A DNA stretch of 64,000 nucleotides from Bothriochloa decipiens (lineage: Eukaryota > Streptophyta > Magnoliopsida > Poales > Poaceae), in assembly GCA_023333625.1 (NCBI GenBank), contig CM041644.1:27197692-27261691 (forward strand), given 5' to 3'. Of this stretch, positions 1-11,485 are shown piece by piece. The notes beneath the pieces were generated by a model, which was given only the letters and a program-made list of their open reading frames with translations, ran no database searches and was not told where the DNA came from. The translations under genes and the position numbers were made by a program. Numbering within the stretch: position 1 is the stretch's first letter; each line of letters begins with the position of its first letter.

Positions 1-1874
1 AGGTAGCCGAGGGAGCGAGATGCTGCTGCGGGAGTCCGTGAGCCCGTGAGGAGAGGAGGTTGCAATGGATGAAGAGAAGATGCAAAGACAGAAGGCAGGC
101 ATGCTGGGGAATCGGGAGGAGATGGTAATTCCTGGCTGCCCTGCCTTTCTTCAGTTCTTGCCCCGTCTGCTAGCTTTGGTTTTCCCGTTTGCTGGGTGCG
201 AGCATGTCATAGCTCCATCCATGCGCTTTTTTTTTTTTTTTTGGATAGAAGAACCTTGCGCAATGTGGCATGCTAATGCCATCGCATCATATATATTCGT
301 AATATATGCGAATCGATAAAAGGAAACCCGTAGCTGTAAATTATGGCTCCGTTTGCTGCCATGATCACAGGCAGCGATTCTCTTGTGTTTATCGTCTGCT
401 CTGCTTGGAGCAGAGGAATGAATGCCGCGGCGAAGCGAATGTTGGTGCTCTCTGCTCTGTTCTTAGCAACACGAACAATGCGTCGTAGCTGGAAAGATCG
501 CGCAGTGCTGATTAACCCTGCTGGTTCTTTCTCCGCGAACAGCACTGTTCGATTGCGTCGGATCACCACCGGGCGATTAGTGCCTAGTCAGCAGCAGGCA
601 TGGGCACCAGCTGAAGCTGATCCCTTTGAGATTCCTCTAGAAACCTGTGTGAGGCGCACCGAGTACGGACAAGCGCAGCTCTTGTTCATCATCGAATCGG
701 GCGATCGCGGTCGGTCGCCCGGAGCAGTTAAAGTTTATTACCGCGGCGGGCACGCGCTGGCATCTGGAGCTGCTGTCTCCCTGCCCCTGCCACCGCCGTG
801 TTCGCCCCCCTCGCTTGCTTTCTTTAATCGCCGTCGCCTCGGCGGGCTCGGCGCTCTCCACATGCACGCCCACCACCACCGTCCGCCGCATTGCTCGCTG
901 CTGTGTGCTGGCGACTGCTGAGTGGTGACACGCCACCAGGCCCACCACCTGCTCCAGCTTCACGTTTGGTGCTGCTCGATCGGCGCACTATTGTATTGCC
1001 CATCGGTTGGTGTTGGTGCTGTTCATCTTCCCGGGCTACACTAGCCTTTCGGGTTGGCCATTGTCCCAAGGATTCCTGGAAGAAGCAAGACTGCTTGCTG
1101 TGCGGCAAGAACATAGCGTCGGGTTTGGTTCATCTTCAATCAATCCTCGCAATCCTACCGTTTTGCAAACACGAGGAGGAGAAGACGGCGGACGCTTCAA
1201 CGACAGCTGTTTTGTTGCCTTGCCGGCGGACGACGGCCGGTGGCGGTGGGTGGTTCTATTCTATCGCGTTTTGTAATTGTCTTGTGTCGCCGTGCGTGCG
1301 TGCGTGCGTTTGTGTGATGTGGACGCGCTCATCTTTGTGTTCGCCCACTAATGTGTGTGATTGTGCGGTGCACATGCGGCCTGACCTTCGGCATCGGATT
1401 CTCTGGCTCGCCGGAACGAAATGGAACTGGACGTCGGACGGGTATTTCTTTTTCTTTTCCTTTTGACTAAGACGTAGACATGGCGCCTTTTTTCTGATAA
1501 AAAGTGGCGCTTTTTTCATGACGAGAGCTTTTTGTTTGACCAGATAAATATCACCGGAACTCTCACTCGGTAACCTGAAATGTACCACCACATTTTTGAC
1601 GTGTAAGGTCACCGATTGGCTTTGTAGTGGCATTTTTTGAAAATCAAAAGATCTTAAAATCTTTGAATCTCGTATAAACGCTAAACGCACTGTTCAAATG
1701 ATGGTGTCTGCGGCTGATAACTGTCTTAACAACCAGCTAATGTTGTTACCATGCTAATAAGTTCAAGCAACATTCAGCATTCAATGAAATGTGCTACCCG
1801 CTTTTATCTACATTCCAAGAAGGGCCTTTTTTTTTTTAAGTTCCCCAACTTGCGGTGTGCAAAATTGGCAAAAC
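1..1874. other. Unassigned intergenic sequence
   Basis: I recognise no gene here. The stretch has a poly-T run near 228-243, a CpG-rich block at about 640-1030 and a short GTGC/GCGT microsatellite near 1290-1312. The open frames on both strands overlap, lack recognisable domains and look like consequences of the GC-rich composition. It could include a promoter or leader of a gene outside the window, but nothing in the sequence proves that. Confidence 0.5.
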
Positions 1875-2080
1875 GTCACTATAGTGTACTGTAGTATTTT
1901 ATTTGTATTTGGTAAAAATTGTCTAAACTTTGACTAATAGGCTTAAGACGTTTGTCTTTTAAAGTACAATAAAACTATATAATTAGTTTTTTATTCATCT
2001 ACATTTAGTACTCTACGTATATATCGGTATTTTGATGTGATAAAAATCTTCTTTTTACGTAGTGAACTTTTACGCAGTGA
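1875..2080. mobile_element. Decayed grass MITE, copy 1 of 3
   Basis: This AT-rich block shares its core with 25837-26105 and 44706-44955. In order, the shared parts are a CTGTAGTATTT-like motif, an AAACTTTG-CTAATAGGCTTA segment, AAAGTACAATAAAACT, TAATTAGTTTTTTATT, ATCTACATTTAGTACT and GGTATTTTGATGTGA. Both outer ends, which in the other copies carry a TGTTTAG-type inverted terminus, are lost or unreadable here. It has no coding capacity. The family type (hAT- or PIF-derived) cannot be decided from this copy. Confidence 0.7.
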
Positions 2081-4826
2081 AATTTGATGTCCAATTCTCG
2101 AAACTAACCAAGGCAAGCTGAATGAAATGCCCAGCTTGGAGGCACAGCCGTGTACGTGTTCCTGACTTCCACTTGACTACTACCTGAGGTCGGCCAAACG
2201 GAGAGGTTAGGAGGGGGGCCAGGAGGGTTTTGACGGTGTTACGGCTATCTATAGGCACAGCCGGGCCGGCGGCTGGACAAGCAGTACGTGGCGTCGTGGT
2301 TGGGGTATAGCAAGGGGACAGCAGGGGGCCAACTGGCCGAGGAAGTGGCAGTGGCAGAGAGTGGAGGCAACGCAAGCAGCTACCGCTAGCTAGGATGGGC
2401 ATGGCAGAGGAGAGAGGACCGCGGTCCGCGGCGGCCAATCCGGCGGCACGGCTGATGCCGATGGACGGCCGCGGGTGGGGCTGAACGAACAGCAGCACGA
2501 GTACAGCAGGACGACGACATCCAATGCAAGAATGTCGGCAAGCAAACAACCAAAATACAGCAAGAGCTGGGGGTTGAAGTCGAGCTATCCAAACCATTCT
2601 TTGACCGTAAAACTCGTTCGGCCTTTTCTTCGGAAACAACTCGAGAAGAATTAAAAATAATAATAATAAAGTGATAATAACTTCTCTATACTAGTTTCAA
2701 GCATGTAGTATGTTAAAATTCAATTATTATAATCTTTGATCAACAATTTGGCTAAGCAAATTTACTATTATAAGAAAAAATTGAATTCTATCCAATAATC
2801 ATAAATCATGATAGATATATTAGATAGAATGAATCATAAATCATGTTACAAATGTTTTATATCACAACTGTCGTTGGAAAAAGGGAAACAACCAAATAGA
2901 GCGTGTCAATTCTAATTACGATGGCTCACATTTAACGACTTTCATGATAGTGACCTATGAGAAGAACAAATTTCTGCAACCGATATTATGACCAAATCAT
3001 GAAAAGCATATTGGTTTTTGAGTATTTTACATGCAATTGGTCTATTGGTTTCCCAATGGCCCAATGCACATGCATGAGAAGCTTACAATCAACACAATGG
3101 ACACCGTATTTCTTCTTCTTTTTTCTTCTCCACAAGAAATTAATCACAAGTGGAAACAAATATGATTATATCATAGTTGACAGTAGTAAGTAGAATGACA
3201 CGGGTAGTAGTTTTGAGATCAGCAAATCGCTAGTGATGTTTTTCATAGTTTCTTTGTAAAAGCTTGAAACATGATGGATGTTGATATGCCCTGTGACCAG
3301 CTAGCGGTTGGTTTGAGACCATGGTGGTTTCAACGGACATGAAATTTTTTGATAAATCTAGCAACATTGTATGAGAAAAAGGTTCCAATATAATGCATAA
3401 GATCTTCCAAACTTTGAATTTAGAGGATGACCAAAAAAACCCCGATGATAGTGATTTTATTGAAGAACCAAGCTCATCAGTAGGGATATTCAAGACTACC
3501 TTTTGATTTATATTTTTCATATAAACTTATTCAAGATTTAAAAGTTTAATTACAATTATAATTGTGTTCTATTCTGAACCGAGGTGTGCTAGTAGCACAC
3601 TAGATTCCACATCATCATGGCTTCGCACCAAGGTTGGAGGCGATGTACAGCAAAAGTAGTTTCATCATTGTGTCTGGTCGAAAGAGCTGACTGGATCCTG
3701 TTGTTGTGCTGTTCCATTTGTGGCTGGTTGGTGCTACCCAGCTGCAGTCTGCAAGCAGCAAGCACGGTCGAGCAAACCACCCATTGTCCTTGATACGGCT
3801 TATAATCTAGTTATAGTTACATAGTTATCTATAAGTCTGTTCGTTTAAGCTTATTAGCCCATCTTATCAGTTATAGTATAACATTTTTCTTAATATTTTT
3901 CTCTCACAACAACACAACATCGACCAGTTTATCAGCCAAACAAAACATCAACGAGATAGCCTAGAATATTCTATTAACATGTTCTTAGAAGAAGGAGGAA
4001 GCAGAGCTTCTTCTTTTTTTGTTCTTTTGAAAAAAGAAGGGTTCTACGATAAGATCCTCTAAGTACGATGGAAGTGAGTAGCAAATGTTTATATATTGAA
4101 CCATATGGATCGGTCCTTTTCATAATATGATATGAACCCAACCTTTTGTTAAACCTTTTCCAGTAAAGGCCCGATACGCCTTTTAGCTTCCTAATAATGC
4201 GCTGATGCAAGGAGGTCGTTGCCATCTCACTTTCAGAGTTTCAGGCCGGCCCTAAATTCACAAAGATTTTTCAGATTACTCCATAATCAGATCTGTTGTG
4301 GCTGCAAAAAGGCAAACGGCTTTGGCAACCGGATCACACACTCTTTATCCCATTCAGACACGGAAACGATGAAATGGTATATTTACGGGCATGGTTCGCA
4401 GAATCACACACACAGTTCGGCCACCGGCACGTGCGAGGTGTCCTGCAAAGCAGCAGGAGTGCAGGGCTAGGTCCCCAGCAGAGTAGCAAACGGCCAGTGG
4501 CTTCCTGCCGCTGCACCAATAGCTTGCGGATGGGGATGGGCGCATCACGTGCCCAGCCGAGCACGTATCGTCCTTACAGTACTCGACTACACGGACAGAG
4601 CTGGTGAAGAAGAAGAAAACAACGAGCAACTCGGTAGTAACCATCGAGTACAAAGACACCTCGCAAGGACAAAAGAAGATCTCCCAACTATTTCTTTGGA
4701 ATCTCCCAGACATGTTCTACACTGTGTTTTCAGCAAGGATGAAGGTGTGGAGGCAGGCGCCAGCACAAACACAAGGCAAAGGCAAGGCCGCAAGGACATG
4801 GCTGTTTGGGCACGCCGCGCCGGTGT
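2081..4826. other. Unassigned intergenic sequence
   Basis: I see no supported gene. Open frames near 2070-2640 on the minus strand and 4219-4912 on both strands have no domain I recognise. A block at about 3830-3955 (TTCGTTTAAGCTTATTAGCC through CAGTTTATCAGCCAAAC) resembles another common grass MITE type, but I could not delimit its ends. The sequence from about 4220 to 4835 is GC-richer and continues past the MULE insertion at 4836 into 5749-6030, so it was one block before that insertion. Confidence 0.45.
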
Positions 4827-5090
4827 CGGTATGGCCCGTCTTTTTTAAGTCCCAGTCCTTTTTTCGAAAGATTCTCATAAATAGATTCTTGATAGTTTTA
4901 TTAAAAAAATAGACTTTTAATTTGGCGTCAGAGATGATGGCGCCAAGGTAATATGGCTTGGCGCCAATGACTTTAGCGCCAAGCCACGGTGACGTGGAGG
5001 AGAGCTCGGCGCCATGGACCTTGGCGCCAAGCTCTGGCTTTGAAATGAACAAGTAAAAGTTTTTACGAGGTTCTTGCAACAACAGTTGTG

Positions 5091-5145
5091 TAGCCCAGTT
5101 GAAAAGGATGGGCCGGACCTGAGCGTGAGGTTGTCAGGTTCAAAC
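5091..5145 (+). promoter_or_regulatory. tRNA-like A and B boxes in left arm of MULE
   Basis: The left arm reads TAGCCCAGTTGA at 5091-5102, close to the pol III A-box TRGCNNARYNGG. About 34 bases later comes GGTTCAAAC at 5137-5145, a good B-box (GGTTCGANNCC type). Order and spacing are those of a tRNA or tRNA-derived SINE head. Transcription is not shown; the match may be a relic of a captured tRNA-like sequence. Confidence 0.55.
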
Positions 5146-5439
5146 CTGTATCCTATCTTTTTTTGCAATATTTTTGTAAAAATTAAGAAAATAAACAAAA
5201 CCCAGTGCTAAATCTCTTTTTTTTTAGAAAACCTCACGCACATTTCTACTAAGCAATTTAATATGCAATAAAAGAACAATATTTCTGCTTTTAAAAAGGA
5301 ACAGTATTCCTTGTTGTAATTGCTTATAAAAATAAAAATGTGGCAAAAAAATTGATGCTAGCATGGGGTCTTGAAATAATTTAATTTTTCTTCTTATTTC
5401 TACACAAATGTTGCATAAAAAAATTGGACCGGTGTTGGG

Positions 5440-5493
5440 GTTCGAACCCAGGAATTCACACTAAGGTCGCACGCGTCATAGCTAATTGGGCTA
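5440..5493 (-). promoter_or_regulatory. tRNA-like A and B boxes in right arm of MULE
   Basis: On the minus strand TAGCCCAATTAG (5493-5482) is followed 33 bases later by GGTTCGAAC (5448-5440), inside a GGGTTCGAACCC palindrome. It is the inverted counterpart of the motif pair in the left arm, and both pairs read inward to outward symmetrically. The B-box here matches the consensus better than the left one. A functional pol III promoter is possible but unproven. Confidence 0.55.
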
Positions 5494-5757
5494 AACAAGA
5501 GTTGTTGCAACAATCTTGTAAAAAGTTTACTTGTTTGTTTGAAACGTCAGAGCTTGGCACCAAGATCCATGGAGCCAAGCTCTCGTCCACGTCACCGTGG
5601 CTCAGCGTCAATGTCATTGACGCCAAGCCATATTACTTTAGCGCCATCATCTCTGACGCCAAGTTGAGGATTTATTTTTCTCGATGAAAACACGAGAGGT
5701 CTATTTATAAAAATCTTTTAAAAGAAAGTCAGAATGTAAAAAAGATGGCGGTATGGC

Positions 5758-6371
5758 GATGGCAGCACCCACGACGTCACCACGGTACGGTGAAAGAACG
5801 CAGGAGTTCTTGCAATGCGCGACAGGTCACGGACGGGGACGTGACGGCGGCGAGCACGTGCTGGCTGGGGGCGTGGCAGCGGATGCGGATGGCGCTGCAT
5901 CACAAGCCGACACCGACCTCGATCGGCGACCGGCGGTGTGGAGATCAAAGATGGGACTTGAAGATTGGATTGGAGGAAAGCGGCACGGGCACCTGCTCTT
6001 CGGTTTCGGTGGGAACACAGCGTTCAAACGTCGGGTTTGAGGGTATAGCTGTAGTCATTTTCATACGATCTTATTTCCCTTTTCTTTTGTATCTCTATAA
6101 GTAAAAAATTAGTCACTTTGAACGGACAGATGACAACATCATTTGCGCGTGCTGTTCTTTCTAGAAAATGTTGTCTTAAGGGTTTCCCTATGTTATGCGT
6201 ATCTGTTGGTTGGCCATTGGTTGACGACCAACAAAACAAACTGTGTTGTCTCCTGTTCTTGTTTCTTGTGATACTTTGGCCTTTGGCCGTTTGGCGGATG
6301 CACTCTCATTGACGTTGCTTCATCATCGATCATGGAGATGGGTGCCTCTCACTTCGATCTTGGCTCTACCC
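5758..6371. other. Unassigned sequence between MULE and solo LTR
   Basis: The GC-rich part (5758-6040) is the continuation of the block interrupted by the MULE. It is followed by AT-richer sequence without a recognised gene. The last five bases before the LTR (CTGGC, 6372-6376) form the target-site duplication of the solo LTR. Confidence 0.5.
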
Positions 6372-8120
6372 CTGGCTGTAACAACCCGAAAATTCGAGTT
6401 ATAAAATTTTTCGATAAAATCCTGAGTGATGAGTGTGACATGCCATCATCTATCCCTTAACCTTGCATTAACCCCATCATGTCATGCAAAGCATTCATGT
6501 GTTTATAAATTAATTAAGATCTCATGTCAATGACCTATGTTTCACATATTACATGTCAATGTTGCAATAGCTTTATTTCAAATGTTTTAATAGTTCATAC
6601 ATCATGTTGCATTAAAGGGTGATTTAGATTTTATTTGGTTTATGTGTCAAATAATAAAAATAACAATATAATATTTATTTTGACAATAAATATTAAGAGA
6701 ATAATATCCTAACATTATTTGGGCCTTGTATGCTCACTACCTTGTTACTAAAATTTGGCACATCATAAATATATATATATATATGTATATATAAAAGTAA
6801 ATGAAAATGTAAAAGAAAAGAAAAAAGAAAAGCCTTCGGGCCAGTCCAACAAGCAGCCCAGCTAGCCCGGCCCGCTCGCGCGCCCGCGCTCCTGCTCGCC
6901 GCGCGTGGCCAGCCTAGCAAGGCGGCCCAGCCGCTCGCCCGCGCGCTCGCCCGCGCGCTGCACCGGCCCAGCAAGGCGGCCCAGCAAGGAGCCGCCTGCG
7001 CCCGCGCCACGCCGTCGCCCCGCAGCCGCTGACGAGTGGGTCTCGACATGGGACCCACCTGTCATCTTTTCGGGGGTGAGGTCACCTGTCCGACCACGCG
7101 CGCTCGCGTCAGCGCCGTCCCCCGCGTCGCCCGTAAGCAACCAGCTCCAGCCGCTCGACCCCGCCTCGCCCCGAATAAACGCACGTCCGCCTGCTACCTG
7201 GCCGACCAGCTCTGCACAAGAAGCCCGCGGCCGCGAGCAAGATTCCTCCCGCGCGCGCCCATGCGCTGCCGCCGCGGTGAACTACGCCGTTGTAAAATGA
7301 TTCGCCACCCAGCCTCTGCTAGCTCCCTCTCGCTGCTTTGTGGACCCGACCGAGCACCCCACCGGTGACCTAGACCCCTCCTTGGCCGCTTGATCAAGCC
7401 GGAGCTATGATCGGCCATCCGTCGGCCACCTACCTCCGCCTCTGCCCTAAAAAAGCAAGGGACCGAAGCTCTAGGGCTCCCAGTCGCCGCCACCACTCCG
7501 ATGGAACCTCAATTGCACCCTCGTCGGTCCAATTTGGAGAAGAGAAGAGGAAATTAGGGAGGAAGGAGTCGGGGAAGAAGAAGAAGCCGCCGTCGGAGTT
7601 GGAGAAGAAGAGGAGCTCTGCCGTGCTGCTACGCCAGGAGCAAGAAGGGGAGGCCGTACCGCAAGCCAGAGCCACAGGAACGCCGGAGCCTGGACTTGTA
7701 CTGCACCTCCTATCCGCGCCAGCGCCGGTGAGCACCGCCGCCTCTCTTCCAACCTCCGCCCTGCTACGGCCATGGCGCTCTGCCTTGGGAGCGCGCAGGC
7801 TGAGACCACCACCAGTCTCCCTGGACACACCCGCACACACGTACGAGGCCAGCCAAGCCCCCTTGGACCCCGGCATCAGGTGGATGCCGGATCGGAGCGC
7901 CACCTTGCCAACCGCTGCGCGCAGAGCGCCGCCGCGACGAAGCCACCCTGCCGCCTCACCGTTGCGCCTTGCCCGCCATTGACCTCGGATCCGCGCTCGC
8001 CTTGATGAGACGGATCCCGTGCGTGCCCTAGCTCCGCGTTGCCTCGCCAGAGCGTCATTCCCGAGTCGCCTTGCCAGTCGTCATGCCCGTGCACCACCGC
8101 TCTGGAGTGCCGCCGTTCAC

Positions 8121-8400
8121 TGTAACACCTCGGCCCAGGGCTTAATAGGATTAATAGGATACTCGTACCAACAAGTTGCAACTTCTTTTCCGGAAGTCCA
8201 TCAATAAAGAACTCCAAGGTTAAGCGTGCTTGGCCTGGAGCAATTTAAGGATGGGTGACCGACCGGGAAGTCTTCCCGGGTGCGCACGAGTGAGGACAAA
8301 GTGCGCAGAAAAGACTAGTGTTGGTCTGTGAGGACAGTCTATGTCCTAGATAAGCGGCCGGATGTAAGCGGGCCTGGCCTTGAGGAGGCGGGACGTTACA
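8121..8400 (+). mobile_element. Cassandra TRIM solo LTR nested in LTR A
   Basis: The insert starts TGTAACACCTCGGCC and ends GGGACGTTACA. It is flanked by the 5-bp duplication TTCAC (8116-8120 and 8401-8405). It contains a 5S-rRNA-like stretch (8190-8287). A short LTR carrying 5S rRNA sequence is the defining feature of Cassandra, a terminal-repeat retrotransposon in miniature. Only one LTR is present and there is no PBS or second LTR, so this is a solo LTR. It must be younger than LTR A, which it splits cleanly. Confidence 0.92.
8190..8287 (+). other. 5S-rRNA-like segment within Cassandra LTR
   Basis: AGAACTCC, then GTTAAGCGTGCTTGG, GGATGGGTGACC and GGGAAGTC appear in the order and spacing of the middle and 3' half of plant 5S rRNA, including the internal pol III promoter region. 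The 5' part of 5S rRNA is poorly conserved or absent. It is a retrotransposon part, not a 5S gene: it lies within a TSD-bounded LTR and is not in a tandem array. Confidence 0.9.
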
Positions 8401-9094
8401 TTCACCGTCGTTTCCGGCCGACTTCGACCACCGAGGGGATCAAGAAGAGGCCGAGGAGCTCCGCCATGATGTGCTGCATTGATTGCACAAGGAGATGGAG
8501 GCCGTGGACCCTCCCTGAGTGCCGTAGCCGAGGACCAGCCGGAGCTCCGCCGTGGGTTGCTGCCCGCGCGGACTCCGCCGTGGCTTTTGGTCACCGGCGG
8601 CGCCTCGGGCAGGTGCTGCGTGACTCCAATCGCGCATCTACACCACCAATTGGAGTTGGAATGACTCGATGTGAAGAGTGCATCGAGCGCCGCCGTCGTC
8701 GAGCCGCCGTCCGCCGCAGAACGCGTCGTTGGGAGTCAAGCCGCCGCCTTGAAGCCCACCGTCGTGATCGCCTTGATGTCCTGAAGCTGATGGTTGAGTT
8801 AATGGCGCCGGAGATCCACTGTGGCGTCGGAAATTGCGGTTTCTCCGCCGTCGGTGAGCCGCGCCGTCAGGCCGTGGAGGATAGAGGAAGGGGATGAGCT
8901 GGTGGACCAGGAGATGGACGTGGTCCACGTGAACCGTGCCGCTGACAATGGGACCAGGAGGAGCCGGTGCACCGCAGACCAAGTTGTGGACCGCGTGAAC
9001 CCTGATGTGAACCAGGTGCACCCGGCGTACGTGGACCCAGGTCGCTGACAGTGGAACCCACGGGCGTCGGTTCACCGAGGACCAAACCGAGCCG

Positions 9095-9145
9095 AGCCAT
9101 GCGCCGTGAGCCGAGCCGTGAGCCGAGCTGTGAGCCGAGCCTGGA
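9095..9145. repeat. GAGCCGAGC tandem motif in LTR A
   Basis: GAGCCGAGC followed by a GTGA- or CATGC-type spacer recurs about five times with a period near 11-14 bases. It sits just before the TGACGTCA cluster. No function is evident. Confidence 0.6.
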
Positions 9146-9160
9146 CCCACCAGCCAGTGA

Positions 9161-9294
9161 TGACGTCAGCAGTGACGTCATGTGGGCCCCACCTGTCAGT
9201 TGACCGCTGACCGATGACGTCAGCATGACGTCACCCTGGACTCACCTGTCAGACCTCCGTTGACTCGGTCAATGCTGACGTCAGCATGACGTCA
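9161..9294. promoter_or_regulatory. Cluster of six TGACGTCA octamers in LTR A
   Basis: The palindrome TGACGTCA occurs at 9161, 9173, 9215, 9226, 9276 and 9287, mostly in pairs with 11-12-base spacing. TTGAC (W-box core) and CACGTG (G-box) occur close by, up to about 9370. TGACG/TGACGTCA is the known binding core of plant TGA-type bZIP factors, and as-1 elements are paired TGACG motifs about 12 bases apart. The cluster probably marks the LTR enhancer; actual inducibility is inference. Confidence 0.7.
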
Positions 9295-11312
9295 TCCGCC
9301 ACGTCAGCAGCTGTGTTGACCCTGTTTGACCCACGTGTGACACATGGCCCAATCCCGTGCTGCCACGTGTCAGCACCAGATAAATCGACCCTTTTTATTT
9401 TTTAGAAAATGGTTAAATCTTTGAAAATTCATAACTAATTCATACGAGCTTCAAAAAATACGATCCACATATCTAAATTTTTTATAAATCGAGACCTATC
9501 TATCTAAGCTATGTTTGAGTGCATTTGGATCTTCTATTTTGCATTCATTCTTTGTGCTAATCTATAGGGTTCGCTCTGGCGACCATTAAATCTCGTTACA
9601 GGCTCGAGCGAGGACAAGTCTGATCCAACCTCGTCAATGAAGGTGCCACACCTCATCCAACCTCGTAGATCCCATTACACATGGCAAATGTAGTATGGCT
9701 AATGCTTTAATTCCTGTTGCAATAATGTTTTTCCTATGCTAGGATTGCATGTTAGATTATTATTTGATGAGCCCTATCTTATTGTAAACTTTCACCTGCC
9801 TACCCGTTGTTATGATAGCCACTTGCTTATCTGCTAAATTATATATATATACTTCACTCGCTTACATTTTGATGCGACGTGATGAACCTCGAGAAGGCCT
9901 GGAGGGTGCCAAGCTAGAAATGTGTGAGTTGATGGAACAGATGGGCATGTGAGCTGATGATGCTATATCTGGGTTTGGGGTGGAGCTTACGGCAGGGAGT
10001 AGGGTGAGGGTTGAGTCGATCGAGCCGGGATCTACGATGAGCTTTTGGAGCGAGTCTTGCCAGGGAATGGATCTGGACATTCCCATGAGAAGAGCCTATG
10101 GCGGGCTAACTAAGATGTGATGGTGGTCTTTGGGTGTGATCCTCTGAGAGGTGGAGCCTGGGACGAAGGTGCCGTGGTAGCACGTTAAAGATAAACCCTG
10201 ACGAAGATATCCCGGTTTGGTCACACTTAGGAACTGCTGCGCTGGTATCCGGACCTTAGGAATCTCTTGCTTTCCACTCGCTCTCCATGGGGGGAGACGA
10301 CCGAACCGTTGGATAGATCGATGCCACTACTGCTAGGCGAGTAGTGATAGGAAGGTATATGCATGGGATGGAGCTAACACCCTACCGAGACGATCATGGC
10401 ACCCCCTTCGGGAGTGGGTACATGGCATGGCATCCTCTACGGGAGCGGATACATGCTCTCTTCACAGTTCCAGCGATCCAGAGTTGGATGATAGAGTGAC
10501 ATCGTTCTATGGCAGTAGGTGTCCGGAATCTGCCTAGGTGGTGATCAACACCGATGATGGTTATCTAGTGGATTAGTGAAACCTCTACAGAGTGTATGGT
10601 TGATCGATCGATACATAAGCCAATTCGTTGGCTATGGACCTTTCCTTAGGAGGATGCACCAGACTAGTGAGTGGAGTGTTCTACCTTCCCCTTGAGTATG
10701 ATTTCCGGCCGTGAGCCAGGATAAGGGCTGCGGGCCGCTGAGGCAAGCCAAGAGGGAGTTGGCTTGTCGACTCGAGTCTGAGATGGTGTTGGAGGAGTTG
10801 AGATGGTGCTACAGATATGGAAGATGATGGATGGTGGGGATGGGAATGTGTTTAAAACTTGATAAATATATTATTATTTATATGCCTAATTAATGCATAG
10901 GAAACCCTAACCTTATAGGTTCCTTTTAATATATCCATTTTGCATCCAACTTTCACAAAGAAATGCATAGGATGAGAGTGTGGCCAGTACAAATCGTACT
11001 GAAAATTTGGTTTCAGGTTTAAGGAGTGGGTACTCTTCTGGGGAGTACAACGATTGAGGGTTTCGTGCCTACGCTCAAGTTGGATCGAAGATGATAGCTT
11101 CCGTACCTCAAGCTTTTATTGTTATGCTGCATGAACTCTGATTTCTTCAAGTGGCGATGTAATAAGTTATAGTAAACCCCTCTATTTGCACTCTTTTGTT
11201 CGATGTATGGATTATGGTATTCAACTATTTTCAGGTAATGTGATTTAAATGATCATATTACACTTCGGCTCTGAGGATTTCCCTTCGCGAAAATCAAGGT
11301 CGTTTCACTGGC

Positions 11313-11485
11313 TATGGCATTGGAGGTTTAGCTAGATTGCAACTTGCACGATTAGTTATTATCTTGTGAAAGAGGATTTTTGGTTCAGTTTTACTTTGCT
11401 TGCTTCTCTCCCTCTCTCTTGAGATGACTCTCTCTTGAGCAACACAAAAAAAACTTGCTTCTCTCATATATCGTACTCTAGTTCT
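11313..11485. other. Flank between solo LTR and duplicated promoter
   Basis: No gene is seen. The sequence has CT-rich stretches (CTCTCT motifs at about 11407-11495). This is where the homology with the TOC34 side of the other duplicated locus breaks off: no TOC34 sequence lies upstream here. Confidence 0.5.

Larger units (their letters stand above)
4836..5748. mobile_element. Non-autonomous Mutator-like element, 913 bp
   Basis: The 9-bp sequence CGGTATGGC lies immediately outside both ends (4827-4835 and 5749-5757). The element starts CCGTCTTTTTTA and its other end, read on the minus strand, starts CCATCTTTTTTA, so the termini are inverted repeats. About 320 bp at each end are imperfect inverted copies of each other, including several TGGCGCCA-type motifs (4923-5035 against 5548-5665). 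A 9-bp duplication with long terminal inverted repeats is the signature of Mutator-like elements. The AT-rich middle (about 5200-5425) has no coding capacity, so mobilisation would need a transposase in trans. Confidence 0.85.
6377..11307 (+). mobile_element. Solo LTR of a long-LTR Ty3/gypsy-type element (copy A)
   Basis: The unit starts TGTAACAACCCG and ends GTCGTTTCA, so it has TG...CA termini. It is flanked by the exact 5-bp duplication CTGGC (6372-6376 and 11308-11312). No PBS, gag or pol lies inside, so it is a solo LTR produced by LTR-LTR recombination. Without the nested Cassandra insertion it is about 4.65 kb, unusually long; Tekay/Del-type chromoviruses have long LTRs, so that clade is my guess. 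It has an AT-rich head, a GC-rich middle (6840-9400) and a tail with CAGTACAAATCGTACTG near 10985. The last 2 kb resemble 15640-17271 plus 23778-24140 (copy B). Open frames in the GC-rich part occur on both strands and are not credible genes. Confidence 0.85.

Noticed and set aside
343..1466. Open frames of 191-192 codons
   Set aside because: No domain, low-complexity composition, overlapping frames on the other strand and no splice or promoter evidence.
5437..5495. Possible tRNA gene (A and B boxes, GGTTCGAACCC)
   Set aside because: No cloverleaf with an acceptor stem could be drawn, and the motif is mirrored in the other TIR of the same transposon.
8190..8287. Possible 5S rRNA gene
   Set aside because: The 5' third is missing or diverged, it is a single unit, and it lies inside a TSD-bounded Cassandra LTR.
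6905..9150. Several long open frames on both strands in GC-rich sequence
   Set aside because: They lie inside solo LTR A, overlap on both strands, show Arg/Pro/Ala-rich composition and no domain. GC content explains them.
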